A DNA stretch of 64,000 bases, taken from the NCBI RefSeq assembly GCF_009796825.1, contig NZ_CP047030.1, positions 3,904,501 through 3,968,500 of the forward strand. Reading direction: 5' to 3'. Position numbers and translations under genes: made by a program. This DNA comes from Algibacter sp. L3A6. GTDB lineage: Bacteria > Bacteroidota > Bacteroidia > Flavobacteriales > Flavobacteriaceae. This document shows positions 27,596-36,720 of this stretch, in pieces; position 1 is the first letter of the stretch, and each line of letters starts with the position of its first letter. The notes under the pieces were generated by a model that worked only from the letters and a program-made list of their open reading frames with translations, ran no database searches and was not told the origin of the DNA.

Positions 27596-28138
27596 ATACT
27601 TAGCTATTTTATAAAATAACACTCCAGAGATTCCTCCAAAAGTTAATCCGCATAAGATATCCAATGGATAATGTACGCCAACATAAATTCTACTAAATGC
27701 AACAATAAGACTCCAAGACACCATAATATAAATTAAATTTTTATAAAATGGTCTTAATGTTAAACCTGCAAAAACAGCCGCAGCCATTGTGTTAGAAGCA
27801 TGCCCAGAGAAAAAACCATATTTACCACAGCGCACTGCAATAAAACGAACTCTATCTACCAAATCTGCCGCACCACAAGGTCTTGGTCGATGAAAACCAC
27901 GTTTGAAAACATTAGTAATTTGATCGGTAAAAGTTACCATTAAGGCAATAACTACGACGAAAATTAATAGAGATTTTAAACCAAACTTTTTATAAAGTAA
28001 ATACAACAAAACAGCGTACAATGGTATAAAAGTAAGCTTATCTGTAATAGCCAACCACAAGCCGTCCCAAGGTTCGGAACCCAAATTATTTAAAAATACA
28101 AATAACTCGGTGTCGTTTTTTAAAAGCTGATCTATCAT
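27566..28138 (-). CDS. PAP2 family membrane phosphatase
   Basis: This 190-residue inner-membrane protein carries the three acid-phosphatase motifs: K79 to RP (KRGFHRPRP, 79-87), SGH (111-113) and SRIYVGVHYPLD (149-160, with R150 and H156). Five or six hydrophobic segments surround them. It probably dephosphorylates undecaprenyl pyrophosphate, phosphatidic acid or a related lipid in the periplasmic leaflet, as BacA-independent PAP2 proteins do; the substrate cannot be told from sequence. It overlaps the convergent meaB gene tail to tail by 30 bases. Confidence 0.93.
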   Translation of the reverse strand: MIDQLLKNDTELFVFLNNLGSEPWDGLWLAITDKLTFIPLYAVLLYLLYKKFGLKSLLIFVVVIALMVTFTDQITNVFKRGFHRPRPCGAADLVDRVRFIAVRCGKYGFFSGHASNTMAAAVFAGLTLRPFYKNLIYIMVSWSLIVAFSRIYVGVHYPLDILCGLTFGGISGVLFYKIAKYLLKRFVKTE

Positions 28139-28221
28139 TACTGTTTTATTTAAGCATTAGCCCAAGGCCTCTGTTTTACTCGTTAATTATTATTTCCTAT
28201 TGAAGAAATTCTCAAAAGGTA

Positions 28222-28449
28222 TTATTCGTCGTATTTAGCAACTTCTGCATCATAAAAAGCCGTAGCTTCCTTAATTGCATTTTCTGTTTCTGTTTCTAAT
28301 TCTTCTTGATCATCAGCATCAAAATCTTCAAACCATTCAACTTCATCATCTTCAAGGTTGATTATAAATCTTGGAAATTCAGTATGGATAACAAAAATAG
28401 CGTTTGGAAACTCTGTGTTATCCCCTAATATAAATTTTGGTAATGTCAT
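28222..28449 (-). CDS. Small acidic hypothetical protein
   Basis: This 75-residue protein is strongly acidic in its second half (EDDEVEWFEDFDADDQEELETE, with at least 20 Asp and Glu). The first half reads as beta strands (FILGDNTEFPNAIFVIHTEFP). I recognise it as a type conserved in Flavobacteriaceae, with no known function. It sits on the same strand as the PAP2 and MATE genes, 68 bases downstream of the MATE start side, and has no signal peptide. Confidence 0.8.
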   Translation of the reverse strand: MTLPKFILGDNTEFPNAIFVIHTEFPRFIINLEDDEVEWFEDFDADDQEELETETENAIKEATAFYDAEVAKYDE

Positions 28450-28517
28450 GTTTTCTTTTTTTGTTAATTACTAATTTTTAGTCACAGACTAAATATTCTA
28501 AATTGCTTACTTCCGTC

Positions 28518-29897
28518 CTACTCGACGTTCGACAAAATTAATCTTTTTGTTAAATAATTGAACCTTATATATAATAAAATAGAAGCCGATGTTAAACCTG
28601 CTAATAAGCCCAGCCAAATCCCGAAACTTCCATAAGCATCTTCCGATCCGAAAAACCAACTTATAGGAAAGCCAATTATCCAATACGAAATGAACACTAA
28701 AACCATAGGGATTTTTACATCTTGTAAACCTCTTAAAGCTCCAAGAAAAACAACTTGTATACTATCACTTATTTGAAAAATAGCGGCCGCAACCATCAAT
28801 TTGGATGCTATAGTAACTACTTCTGTATTATCGGCTAAGTTCTTTAAATCATCTAAATCTACATATAATCTTGGTAAATAATCGTGTAACAGAAAGAACA
28901 TAATCGCAAAACCAAAGGCAATTATAACGCCTAATAGAAATATAGAATACGCAATACGACGTAAATCTACATATTTTTTCAAACCTTTCTGATTTCCAAC
29001 ACGAACCATACATGCCACACTTAATCCCATGGCCACCATAAAGGTCATGGACGATAAGTTTAAGGCTATTTGATTAGCTGCTTGTGGATTTTTACCTAAC
29101 AAACCACTTAACCATATCGCAGAAGTAAAAATAGCCACTTCAAAAAACATCTGCATAGCGCTTGGTGTACCTAAGTTTATAATTTTTTTTAGCATTAATT
29201 TATCTAGCACAAAAAACTTTATATTCGTAACGTATTCCTTAGATTTCTCTCGTCCTTTTAATAAATACCACAAATACCAAACCATTACAAAACGAGATAC
29301 TAAAGTTCCGTAAGCCGCACCAACAATACCCATTTCTGGGAAACCGAACTTTCCAAAAATTAATAAATAGTTTAAAACTATATTTATAATATTACTTAAA
29401 ATAGTAGCATACATTGGGAATTTAGTCAAAGATAATCCATCACTAAATTGTTTAAAAGCTTGAAATATAATTAACGGAATAAGTGAAAATGCCACTAAAT
29501 CTAAATAAGGAATTGCTAATTCCACAACCTCTATAGGTTGCTTCATTAAATACATTAACGGCTTTGCGAAAAACACCGCCAAAAACAACAATATTCCTAA
29601 AACGGTACATAAAAATAAACCGTGTTTAAAAGACGATTTTCCTTTATTAAAATCTCCTTCAGCATCAGCCTCTGCTACCAATGGCGTAATAGCTGTAGAA
29701 AAACCAATTCCTAAAGACATGGCAATAAACATAAAGCTATTCCCGAGTGATACTGCTGCAAGTTCGGCTGTACCTAATTGGCCAACCATAATATTATCTA
29801 TAAAACTGACAAAAGTATGGCCTAGCATGCCTAACATAACGGGAGCTGCAAGCTGCCAGTTATATTTAAATTCTTTAGTGTAGTCGGTTAATTGCAT
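28518..29897 (-). CDS. MATE family efflux transporter
   Basis: The 459-residue protein has twelve hydrophobic segments in two pseudo-symmetric halves, the MATE pattern. The N-terminal half contains IDNIMVGQLGTAELAAVSLGNS (about 33-54), the family signature, and SFSAITPLVAEADAEGD-like residues on the first cytoplasmic loop. It should export cationic drugs or metabolites by Na+ or H+ antiport (NorM class). The start is at 29897; the region upstream to 29993 has no gene. Confidence 0.94.
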   Translation of the reverse strand: MQLTDYTKEFKYNWQLAAPVMLGMLGHTFVSFIDNIMVGQLGTAELAAVSLGNSFMFIAMSLGIGFSTAITPLVAEADAEGDFNKGKSSFKHGLFLCTVLGILLFLAVFFAKPLMYLMKQPIEVVELAIPYLDLVAFSLIPLIIFQAFKQFSDGLSLTKFPMYATILSNIINIVLNYLLIFGKFGFPEMGIVGAAYGTLVSRFVMVWYLWYLLKGREKSKEYVTNIKFFVLDKLMLKKIINLGTPSAMQMFFEVAIFTSAIWLSGLLGKNPQAANQIALNLSSMTFMVAMGLSVACMVRVGNQKGLKKYVDLRRIAYSIFLLGVIIAFGFAIMFFLLHDYLPRLYVDLDDLKNLADNTEVVTIASKLMVAAAIFQISDSIQVVFLGALRGLQDVKIPMVLVFISYWIIGFPISWFFGSEDAYGSFGIWLGLLAGLTSASILLYIRFNYLTKRLILSNVE

Positions 29898-29992
29898 TTG
29901 GCAAAAGTAAACTTATGCTTCGTTTAAAGCAATTTTGTGTTCTTATTTTAAAAGGAAATATTTAAGTTAATTTCTAGGTAAAATTAGGAGTT

Positions 29993-30934
29993 TTAAAGAT
30001 GAGAAACATCACGCTTTGCATCTTCAAATTCAGTGATGATTTCGGTAACAATTTCAGCAACAGGTTTTATAGAATGAATAAGACCTGCGATTTGCCCGAT
30101 TTCTAGTTCGCCTTCGTCCAAATCTCCTTCGAACATACCTTTTTTGGCACGTCCGCGCCCAAGCAATTCTTTTAATTGATCTGCACTTGGAGCCGTTTTA
30201 TATAAATCTTGTACCTCATTAAAAAAAGCATTTTTTACTAAACGCACAGGCGCCAATTCTTTTAACGTTAGTTGCGTATCGCCTTCTTTGGTATCCACAA
30301 CAACCTGTTTAAAATTCGCATGTGCGGAACTTTCGGTACTAGCTACAAATCGACTTCCTATTTGAACACCATCTGCTCCCAAAACCATTGTGGACAGCAT
30401 GGCTTTGCCTGTTGCGATTCCGCCTGCAGCAATTAGTGGTATGGTGATTTTTTCTTTAACCATCGGAATTAATGTCAGGGTCGTAGTTTCATCCCGTCCG
30501 TTATGTCCTCCGGCTTCAAAACCTTCAGCAACAACAGCATCTACACCAGCCTCTTGTGCTTTTAAAGCAAACTTTACAGAACTCACCACGTGCACAACAG
30601 TAATACCTCTATCTTGTAACCAAGAGGTCCATGTTTTTGGATTTCCTGCAGAAGTGAACACAATTTTAACGCCTTCCTCAACTATAATATTCATGATTTC
30701 CTCTATGTTAGGATATAACATTGGGACATTTACTCCAAAAGGTTTATTTGTTGCTTTTTTACATTTTTGAATATGTTCGCGTAAAACCTCTGGATACATT
30801 GATCCTGCTCCAATTAATCCTAAAATATCAGCATTACTAGCAGCTGAAGCCAAACGCCAACCACTATTCCAAATCATTCCAGCCTGAATTATAGGGTATT
30901 TAATTCCAAAAAGTTCGGTAATTCTATTTGCCAT
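29993..30934 (-). CDS. Nitronate monooxygenase family flavoprotein
   Basis: This 313-residue TIM-barrel protein belongs to the FMN-dependent NPD/nitronate monooxygenase family. It starts ITELFGIKYPIIQAGM, has the active-site segment EGFEAGGHNGRD (138-148, with H144 as the catalytic histidine of the family) and the phosphate-binding glycine segment AAGGIATG near 175-180. Proteins this close to the FabK branch may instead be enoyl-ACP reductases. Its ATG overlaps the stop of the S8 peptidase gene by one base (TAATG), so the two are translationally coupled. Confidence 0.88.
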   Translation of the reverse strand: MANRITELFGIKYPIIQAGMIWNSGWRLASAASNADILGLIGAGSMYPEVLREHIQKCKKATNKPFGVNVPMLYPNIEEIMNIIVEEGVKIVFTSAGNPKTWTSWLQDRGITVVHVVSSVKFALKAQEAGVDAVVAEGFEAGGHNGRDETTTLTLIPMVKEKITIPLIAAGGIATGKAMLSTMVLGADGVQIGSRFVASTESSAHANFKQVVVDTKEGDTQLTLKELAPVRLVKNAFFNEVQDLYKTAPSADQLKELLGRGRAKKGMFEGDLDEGELEIGQIAGLIHSIKPVAEIVTEIITEFEDAKRDVSHL

Positions 30935-32589
30935 TATTCTTTTATAAGTCTAAAGGTATCAATTCCATTTGCAGTTTCAAGCCTAACAATATAAAGACCT
31001 TTGGCCAATTCTGAAGTATTGATCCAATTATTTTCATTTGAAACTTGATACGTATTAATTTTTTTTCCAGAAACATCAAAGAGGTTTAAGGTAGCAAAAT
31101 CATCAGTAGGAAGGCTTACAAACAAACGCGCATTCATTGGGTTAGGATACAGTATAATTTTATCGTTCATACTGGCATTTGTAGTATCTAGCGCATAGAT
31201 ATTTGCCAAAGCTTTCTCTAAATCTGGAATACCATAACCTAAATAAAAATCAGGGTTATTGTATTGTGATGCTGATTCTCTAACCAAATCCATAATTTCA
31301 GAATTGGTTAAACTTGGGTAAGCTTGCCACAAGCATGCAATACCACCAGCCAAAATAGGCGCACTAAAAGATGTACCGCTATTTGTGATAATATTATCAA
31401 ATTCATTAATTAAATAACTACTAGCGCCTTGCGCCACAACATCGGGTTTTAAAGTGGGTTGATAGGTAGTTCCTATAGAACTAAACATGGCATAATCACC
31501 ATTAGAATCAACAGCTCCAATGGTTAAAACATTTGGAGAATCTGCCGGCGCACCAACACTAGCTCCCCAAGCATTTCCTGCCGATGTTACTAAAAGCATT
31601 CCTTTTTCAAAAGCAATATTAGCTCCTTTTGTAATGTATGCTGTTTGCCCATCCATATCCGCTGGCTCGTAATCGTACTTAGTTCCTGGATCAAAATCAT
31701 CATAACCTAAAGAGGTATTTATAATATCTACCCCTAAACTATCTGCACGTTCAGCAGCTTCCACCCAGTAACTTTCTTCTACTGGGTTTTCATTATCATT
31801 ATCTTCAGTAATAAAAAGATAATATGATGCATCGGGCGCTGTACCAACGTAATTTTTAGTTGCAGTGTCAATATATCCGGCCATAGCACTTAAAACCAAA
31901 GTCCCGTGATTTGTAGATGTATTGGTGTAAACATCATCATCACGGTTTACAAAATCGTAATCGTCAAGTAGTTTTCCATTATTTCGAAGTGCTTCAAACG
32001 AACTCATGGTATTAACATTTGGAAATCCTCCATCCATTATGGCAACCGTCATCCCTTCACCTGTAAAAGATGCTTGATGCAACACATCTCCATTAATCAT
32101 TTTAATCTGATTATTTTGGTTGGCATTACCGTAGTTATAATCGGTTAAAATAGTTTCGAACTTATACTTTCGTTTTTCATTGGTCGATTTCTCTAAAGCG
32201 CCTTGAGACCTATCTGCAAAAACAATTTTACCTATAAAGGTTCTTTGAGGTTCAATCAAGTTATTTTGATTGATAAATAAGTTTTCAATGGCTGTTTTTT
32301 CACCACGAACATGCACAGCATTAAACCATTTAGATTTGGCTAAAACCGATATGCCGTTAGCACTTTTAATAGCTGTAATGTAATCTTCGTTTACAGGTAC
32401 GTCACGTGCATCTATAGATACACCATGCCTAGCCTTTCTATCCAGTGCTTTTTGAGTAAGCATAGTTAGTGGGTTGGCAATAAAAGTGGTTTCATTTTCT
32501 TTATCTGTCAAATACACCCAAGCATCTTCTTGAGCAAATAATTGACATGAAAAAGCAAGTAGACTGAGGGAAAGTATAATTCTTTTCAA
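30934..32589 (-). CDS. S8 (subtilisin-like) peptidase with T9SS type A sorting domain
   Basis: The 551-residue secreted protease has a signal peptide (about 1-20), a prodomain-like region to about 150 and the catalytic triad D186 (AIMDGGFP), H228 (TNHGTLV) and S407 (GTSFSAP), with the oxyanion N339 (SAGNAWG). The last 75 residues form a type A sorting domain: LYPNPMNARLFVSLP, then FDVSGKKINTYQ, ending IVRLETANGIDTFRLIKE. It is exported through the outer membrane by T9SS and probably cleaves extracellular proteins. It lies 24 bases downstream of mnmA and is coupled to the next gene. Confidence 0.95.
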   Translation of the reverse strand: MKRIILSLSLLAFSCQLFAQEDAWVYLTDKENETTFIANPLTMLTQKALDRKARHGVSIDARDVPVNEDYITAIKSANGISVLAKSKWFNAVHVRGEKTAIENLFINQNNLIEPQRTFIGKIVFADRSQGALEKSTNEKRKYKFETILTDYNYGNANQNNQIKMINGDVLHQASFTGEGMTVAIMDGGFPNVNTMSSFEALRNNGKLLDDYDFVNRDDDVYTNTSTNHGTLVLSAMAGYIDTATKNYVGTAPDASYYLFITEDNDNENPVEESYWVEAAERADSLGVDIINTSLGYDDFDPGTKYDYEPADMDGQTAYITKGANIAFEKGMLLVTSAGNAWGASVGAPADSPNVLTIGAVDSNGDYAMFSSIGTTYQPTLKPDVVAQGASSYLINEFDNIITNSGTSFSAPILAGGIACLWQAYPSLTNSEIMDLVRESASQYNNPDFYLGYGIPDLEKALANIYALDTTNASMNDKIILYPNPMNARLFVSLPTDDFATLNLFDVSGKKINTYQVSNENNWINTSELAKGLYIVRLETANGIDTFRLIKE

Positions 32590-32613
32590 GATAATTAATT
32601 TAGTTGCACTAAG

Positions 32614-33801
32614 TTACGAAATAACTCCGGAACCAAGCAACTCATCTTCAAAATACCAAGCAACAAATTGACCTTCTGTAATAGCCGATTGCGGATTCTC
32701 AAATTCAACATACATACCCGAGTCTACTTTATGCAAGGTAGCTTTCTCTAAAGCTTGGCGATAGCGTATTCTAGCAAGCACTTTCATCGTTGCTCCATTT
32801 TCTATAGCTAAGTCTTCACGTACCCAATGTAATTCCTCATTCGTTACAAAAAGAGCGCTTTTAAACAATCCTGGATGTGCTTTTCCTTGACCTGTGTAAA
32901 TTACATTTTCATTTACATCCGTATCAATTACAAATAGAGGCTCGATGGTACCACCAACACCTAAACCTTTTCGTTGACCTTTTGTAAAATAATGCGCACC
33001 TTGATGCTTGCCTACTGTTTTTCCTAAATCGACTTTATAATCAATTTTACGAGATAAATAGGCTAATTTTTCTTCTTCGGAAGCAAAACTCTGCTCTGTT
33101 TCCTTATATATATCGAGATCATTAGAAATCTCAACAATAACACCTTCTTTTGGTTTTAGCTGCTGCTGAAGGAAATCGGGTAATTTTACCTTCCCAATAA
33201 AACAAAGTCCTTGAGAATCTTTTTTCTCTGCAGTAACTAAATCTAAACTCATAGCTATTTCGCGCACTTCTGGCTTAGTTAATTCCCCTATTGGAAATAG
33301 TGATTTTGCAAGTTGCTCTTGTGATAATTGACATAAGAAATAAGATTGATCTTTATTTCCATCGACACCTGCTAATAGTTGATAAACAGATTCACCATCT
33401 TTTTCAAGTGTTCCTTTTCGGCAGTAATGTCCTGTAGCAACATAATCTGCACCTAAATCTAAAGCGATTTTCATGAAAACATCGAACTTAATCTCTCTGT
33501 TACAAAGCACATCAGGATTTGGCGTACGTCCTTTTTCATATTCATTGAACATGTAATCTACAATACGCTCCTTATATTCTTCACTTAAATCTACAGTTTG
33601 AAAAGGAATGCCAAGTTTTTCGGCAACTAGCATAGCGTCATTACTATCGTCTAACCACGGACATTCATTAGATATGGTAACCGTATCATCATGCCAGTTT
33701 TTCATAAATAGTCCGATAACTTCATAACCTTGCTCCTGTAATAAATATGCAGCAACACTAGAATCTACGCCTCCCGAAAGTCCAATAACAACTCGTTTCA
33801 T
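32614..33801 (-). CDS. mnmA: tRNA 2-thiouridine(34) synthase MnmA
   Basis: This 395-residue enzyme thiolates U34 of Lys, Glu and Gln tRNAs. It has the PP-loop GLSGGVDSS (7-15), the catalytic cysteine C100 in [12 protein letters not shown], the partner cysteine C200 in SQGLCFIGK, and C-terminal beta domains with [17 protein letters not shown]. Length and cysteine spacing match E. coli MnmA (C102, C199). It leads an apparent operon with the S8 protease and the flavoprotein, an unrelated pair. A TACCTTTG box on the minus strand lies about 110 bases upstream. Confidence 0.97.
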   Translation of the reverse strand: MKRVVIGLSGGVDSSVAAYLLQEQGYEVIGLFMKNWHDDTVTISNECPWLDDSNDAMLVAEKLGIPFQTVDLSEEYKERIVDYMFNEYEKGRTPNPDVLCNREIKFDVFMKIALDLGADYVATGHYCRKGTLEKDGESVYQLLAGVDGNKDQSYFLCQLSQEQLAKSLFPIGELTKPEVREIAMSLDLVTAEKKDSQGLCFIGKVKLPDFLQQQLKPKEGVIVEISNDLDIYKETEQSFASEEEKLAYLSRKIDYKVDLGKTVGKHQGAHYFTKGQRKGLGVGGTIEPLFVIDTDVNENVIYTGQGKAHPGLFKSALFVTNEELHWVREDLAIENGATMKVLARIRYRQALEKATLHKVDSGMYVEFENPQSAITEGQFVAWYFEDELLGSGVIS

Positions 33802-33906
33802 GCTTTATATAATAAAATATATGTACTGATAATCTAGATATAACCTAGAAAAACCAGCAAATAAATTGTTTTAATTAATAGTTTGTTGTCTAAAAAAATT
33901 AGTTTA

Positions 33907-33914
33907 CAAAGGTA
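33907..33914 (-). promoter_or_regulatory. -7 promoter box upstream of mnmA
   Basis: The minus strand reads TACCTTTG, an exact TAnnTTTG match, about 105 bases before the mnmA start. No clear TTG -33 element is visible. The 213-base gap between mnmA and the MORN-repeat gene holds nothing else that I can support. Confidence 0.4.
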
Positions 33915-34014
33915 GGTATTCTAGATTGTTTTTAAATTGAATTTCGATAGTAAATAACTATCCTATTTATAAGTAAAACACATACAGTTTGCAAGCCTAG
34001 AAAGAGCAAGCGTA

Positions 34015-34719
34015 TTATTGCTTTTTAATGTACTTTGGCACGTAGGTAAAATCTTTTTCGTCTGTTAGTTTGCCGTTTTCGTAGTACTTCCAAACTCCAT
34101 GTTTTTTATCGCGTTTGTATTGGCCATCGATAAGTAATTCGCCTTTACCGTTATAAATTTTAGCAGGTCCGTGAATTTCACCATTTTCATAAACATAAGA
34201 TTTTAAAACCACCTTATTCTCTGAATACCAAAACGATTCACCATGAAGTTTTCCGGCTTTATAGTTTTCTATTTGGGCTATTTCTCCATTTTTATAATAT
34301 ACCAAACGCTCCCCAGTTAACTGACCAGAATTATCAAAGTGTTCCAAAATGAGTAGATTGTTATTACTTTTTTGGTAGTATTTCCAGGTGCCAATATAGG
34401 TTTTACCATCCATTTCACCTTCACTAATTACTTTTCCAGTTGAAGCTAAAAACACCACTTTTACAATGTTATTATCTTTATTAAATAGCTTTGTAGCCGA
34501 TAATATAGCTTTACCTCTAACGTTTTTATAAAATTTGAATTCTCCTATTTCTTTACCATGTAGAAAAGTGCCTTGATAACGGATTACTTCTGTATTATCG
34601 AAGTTTTTCTTCCAAACGCCATCTCGTTTTCCTGCACTATCCAATTGATTAATACTTTGCGCAGAAATAATTAACGTGGAAACAAAAAATAGTAAAGTCG
34701 ATAATTTTATTAATTTCAT
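34015..34719 (-). CDS. Exported MORN-repeat (YwqK-type) protein
   Basis: The 234-residue protein has a signal peptide (MKLIKLSTLLFF, cleavage near ISAQ, residue 20) and about seven repeats of the form G-x-x-x-G-x-W-x-Y-Y-x-x-G (for example GTWKYYQKSN, GERLVYYKNGEIAQ, GVWKYYENGKLTDE). These MORN/YwqK repeats form a beta meander. Database names call such proteins YwqK antitoxins, but in Bacteroidota they are mostly exported and of unknown function, and no toxin gene is adjacent. A strong inverted repeat lies just upstream, between it and the S41 peptidase gene. Confidence 0.85.
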   Translation of the reverse strand: MKLIKLSTLLFFVSTLIISAQSINQLDSAGKRDGVWKKNFDNTEVIRYQGTFLHGKEIGEFKFYKNVRGKAILSATKLFNKDNNIVKVVFLASTGKVISEGEMDGKTYIGTWKYYQKSNNNLLILEHFDNSGQLTGERLVYYKNGEIAQIENYKAGKLHGESFWYSENKVVLKSYVYENGEIHGPAKIYNGKGELLIDGQYKRDKKHGVWKYYENGKLTDEKDFTYVPKYIKKQ

Positions 34720-34747
34720 AAGGAAAATCTTGTTGTATATAGTTTGT

Positions 34748-34788
34748 AAAACAATTTGAAAACGAAATTATTGTTTTCAAATTGTTTT
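34748..34788 (-). terminator. Perfect 16-bp inverted repeat, probable terminator of the S41 peptidase gene
   Basis: AAAACAATTTGAAAAC (34748-34763) and GTTTTCAAATTGTTTT (34773-34788) are perfectly complementary with a nine-base loop. Both arms end in T-runs within the stem, so the hairpin could stop transcription on the minus strand after the peptidase gene. A protein-binding palindrome upstream of the next gene is an alternative. Confidence 0.6.
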
Positions 34789-34812
34789 AAGCAAATACAT
34801 TGCCAAATATTT

Positions 34813-36396
34813 TTAATTTTTAGAAATGTCTGATAAAATCCATTCCAGTTCAGGATCGTTTCCGGAAAGTCTATCGGAAATAGTTGGTGTTATTTCGACA
34901 TTAGGCTTAATACCAAAACCATCAGGGTTTTGTTTAAATGGCGCTTCTATTTGCATCAGGCCCATTCTAATTTTTAACTTCGTTTCTGGTAATTGATAAA
35001 TTTTATACAAACCTGCCACACAACCATTATAAGCGCCACCAGTTTCTTCTCCAACAAAAACAGCTCTATTAGTCGCTTTTAAATGTGTAGAAATTAAAGC
35101 CGATGCAGAAAACGAGTTTCCGTTTGTTAATACATATAAATTCCCTGTGTAGTTTTGGTCTCTAGGTTCTTTTTCTTTGGAATAAGGAAATCTATAATAA
35201 AGCTTTCCATCTTGTTTTTTTGTTTTTAAAAGATTGTCTGCCGCTATAAATGGTGATGCAATACCCATAAATATTTTAGTAGCAACCGAAGAGGTGTTAT
35301 TCATATACGCCGGAAAAAAAGACAAGCGTCTATTTACTTCAGCAGGTGCCATAAATTGGTATTTTGTTTTCGCTAGATAGCTGTACAAATAGTTTATTTC
35401 GGCTATGCGCCCGCCACCATTATCTCTTAAATCGAGTACAAGATTTTTAGTTTTAGCAGAATCTAATCTTTTAAAACTTTTTTTATAAAACTTACGATAG
35501 TTACCATTATTAAAGCCTCTAATTTTAATGTAAGCCGTGGCGCTGTCTTTACCAATAAAACTAAAATTACGTGTGTACTCTTTACTTTTAGCTATAAAAC
35601 CTAACTCTCTATGCTTTTTGCGCTTATTTCTTTCTGCAATTCTATTTTGCTTTTTTTCCGGTTTACTTAATTTTACTATAGGTTTTGGTTCTGGAGCAAT
35701 AGAATCGTTTTCTTTATTTTTTTCTTTTTTATCAATACGCTTTAGTGTTTTTATAAAAACAGAATCCTTTAGTTTGAACTGTACTTGTAAACTATCTATA
35801 AAACCTTTCTCTTTAAAATAAAATGTTGAAAAATTTCGGCCTACCAATCTGTTTTGTAAAGTTTGATTGTAACCATCGGAAGCAAAACGCGATTTAAACC
35901 CAGTTATTAAATCGGATACATTTTCGTTTTCTAGCTTAAGCACTTCTGCTCCTACTAAAGATGAATCTTTACCTCTAGTTTCTATAACCCATAGTTTATG
36001 GTCTAAATATTCGAAATCGAGATCGTAAAACTCAAACTTTTTCTTTTTTAATGCTTTAAGCTCTTTTCTTGTATACTCTGTATATGCAGAACCTAAAGAC
36101 ACATGCCCTTGTTTTACCTGCGCTACTATTGGTGCTAATTTTTTATAAAAATCTCGTGAATTAATTGGTGCGTTTATGGCTCTTTTTAGGCTATCGAATT
36201 TAAAGTCTAAATCGGTTTTAGAGGTGTATTGATAAAGATTTGGGTGATGTTTTTTTAATTGATTATAAACTCGATCTATATCCTTACGCAGGTGCTCTGG
36301 TGTGTGTAATGCTTCTATTTGTGCATTGTGTTTTTTGGCGCTTACGCATGAAATACAGAAACTAACTGAGATTAAAAATAAGAGGAGTTTACGCAT
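34813..36396 (-). CDS. S41 family peptidase, probable lipoprotein
   Basis: This 527-residue protein has a lipoprotein-type signal (SVSFCISC, lipidated cysteine near residue 17) and an S41/tail-specific-protease domain in the C-terminal half: NLVLDLRDNGGGR (near residue 315), then LTNGNSFSASALIS near 425, where the serine after NSF is the nucleophile of the family. A PDZ-like region would be expected near 130-210. A lysine-rich insert (KKEKNKENDS, then KKQNRIAERNKRKKHRE) at about 220-265 is unusual. It is a single-gene unit on the minus strand. Confidence 0.88.
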   Translation of the reverse strand: MRKLLLFLISVSFCISCVSAKKHNAQIEALHTPEHLRKDIDRVYNQLKKHHPNLYQYTSKTDLDFKFDSLKRAINAPINSRDFYKKLAPIVAQVKQGHVSLGSAYTEYTRKELKALKKKKFEFYDLDFEYLDHKLWVIETRGKDSSLVGAEVLKLENENVSDLITGFKSRFASDGYNQTLQNRLVGRNFSTFYFKEKGFIDSLQVQFKLKDSVFIKTLKRIDKKEKNKENDSIAPEPKPIVKLSKPEKKQNRIAERNKRKKHRELGFIAKSKEYTRNFSFIGKDSATAYIKIRGFNNGNYRKFYKKSFKRLDSAKTKNLVLDLRDNGGGRIAEINYLYSYLAKTKYQFMAPAEVNRRLSFFPAYMNNTSSVATKIFMGIASPFIAADNLLKTKKQDGKLYYRFPYSKEKEPRDQNYTGNLYVLTNGNSFSASALISTHLKATNRAVFVGEETGGAYNGCVAGLYKIYQLPETKLKIRMGLMQIEAPFKQNPDGFGIKPNVEITPTISDRLSGNDPELEWILSDISKN

Positions 36397-36551
36397 GTTT
36401 ACAGAACAATGTTTTTAGTGTTGTAAATGTAATTTATTTTTTTGACAGACTTATCCCTTTTAGGAAAACGCTATGATTAGCGTGTTTTTTTAAATTGTAA
36501 AATGTTGCGCGGAGGCCACAGTACATATTGATAACCAAAATCTTGGCGCTC

Positions 36552-36632
36552 GCATTAGGGATAGGAGTGAAAAGCCCACAGTGCTGCCAATGGTAATTGG
36601 TGGCACGAGGACTTGTAGCGTATAGCCCGACG
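36552..36632 (+). ncRNA. Candidate structured RNA (possibly Flavo-1 type)
   Basis: The segment has two related halves: a GGGATAGGAGTGAAAAGCCC part (36558-36577) and a GGACTTGTAGCGTATAGCCC part (36609-36628). They flank a stable hairpin, GTGCTGCCAAT (36581-36591), loop GGTA, ATTGGTGGCAC (36596-36606), with two wobble pairs. I recall near-identical sequences in intergenic regions of many Flavobacteriaceae genomes, and the pattern resembles the Flavo-1 RNA class found by comparative genomics. The T-run at 36633 could end the transcript. The match is from memory. Confidence 0.5.
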
Positions 36633-36684
36633 TTTTTTAAAGTTAGAAGATTTTATTTTTCGAAAATCTTCTAGCTTTAAAAAA
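36633..36684. repeat. 22-bp near-perfect inverted repeat
   Basis: The left arm (36633-36654) begins TTTTTTAAAGTTAG and the right arm (36663-36684) ends CTAGCTTTAAAAAA; the only deviation is one G-T pair, and the loop is eight bases. Since the T-run is on the 5' side of both strands' stems, it is not a usual terminator by itself. It lies between the candidate RNA and smpB. Confidence 0.75.
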
Positions 36685-36706
36685 GGGAATGCCATAATAA
36701 TTTTTG

Positions 36707-36714
36707 TAATTTTG
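36707..36714 (+). promoter_or_regulatory. -7 promoter box of smpB
   Basis: TAATTTTG matches the TAnnTTTG consensus exactly and ends only six bases before the smpB ATG at 36721. Transcription would then start at or next to the ATG, giving a leaderless or almost leaderless mRNA. Confidence 0.45.
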
Positions 36715-36720
36715 TTGGTC

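Noticed and set aside
34015..34719. Toxin-antitoxin module
   Set aside because: The YwqK antitoxin name is only a database label; this protein has a signal peptide and no toxin gene beside it.
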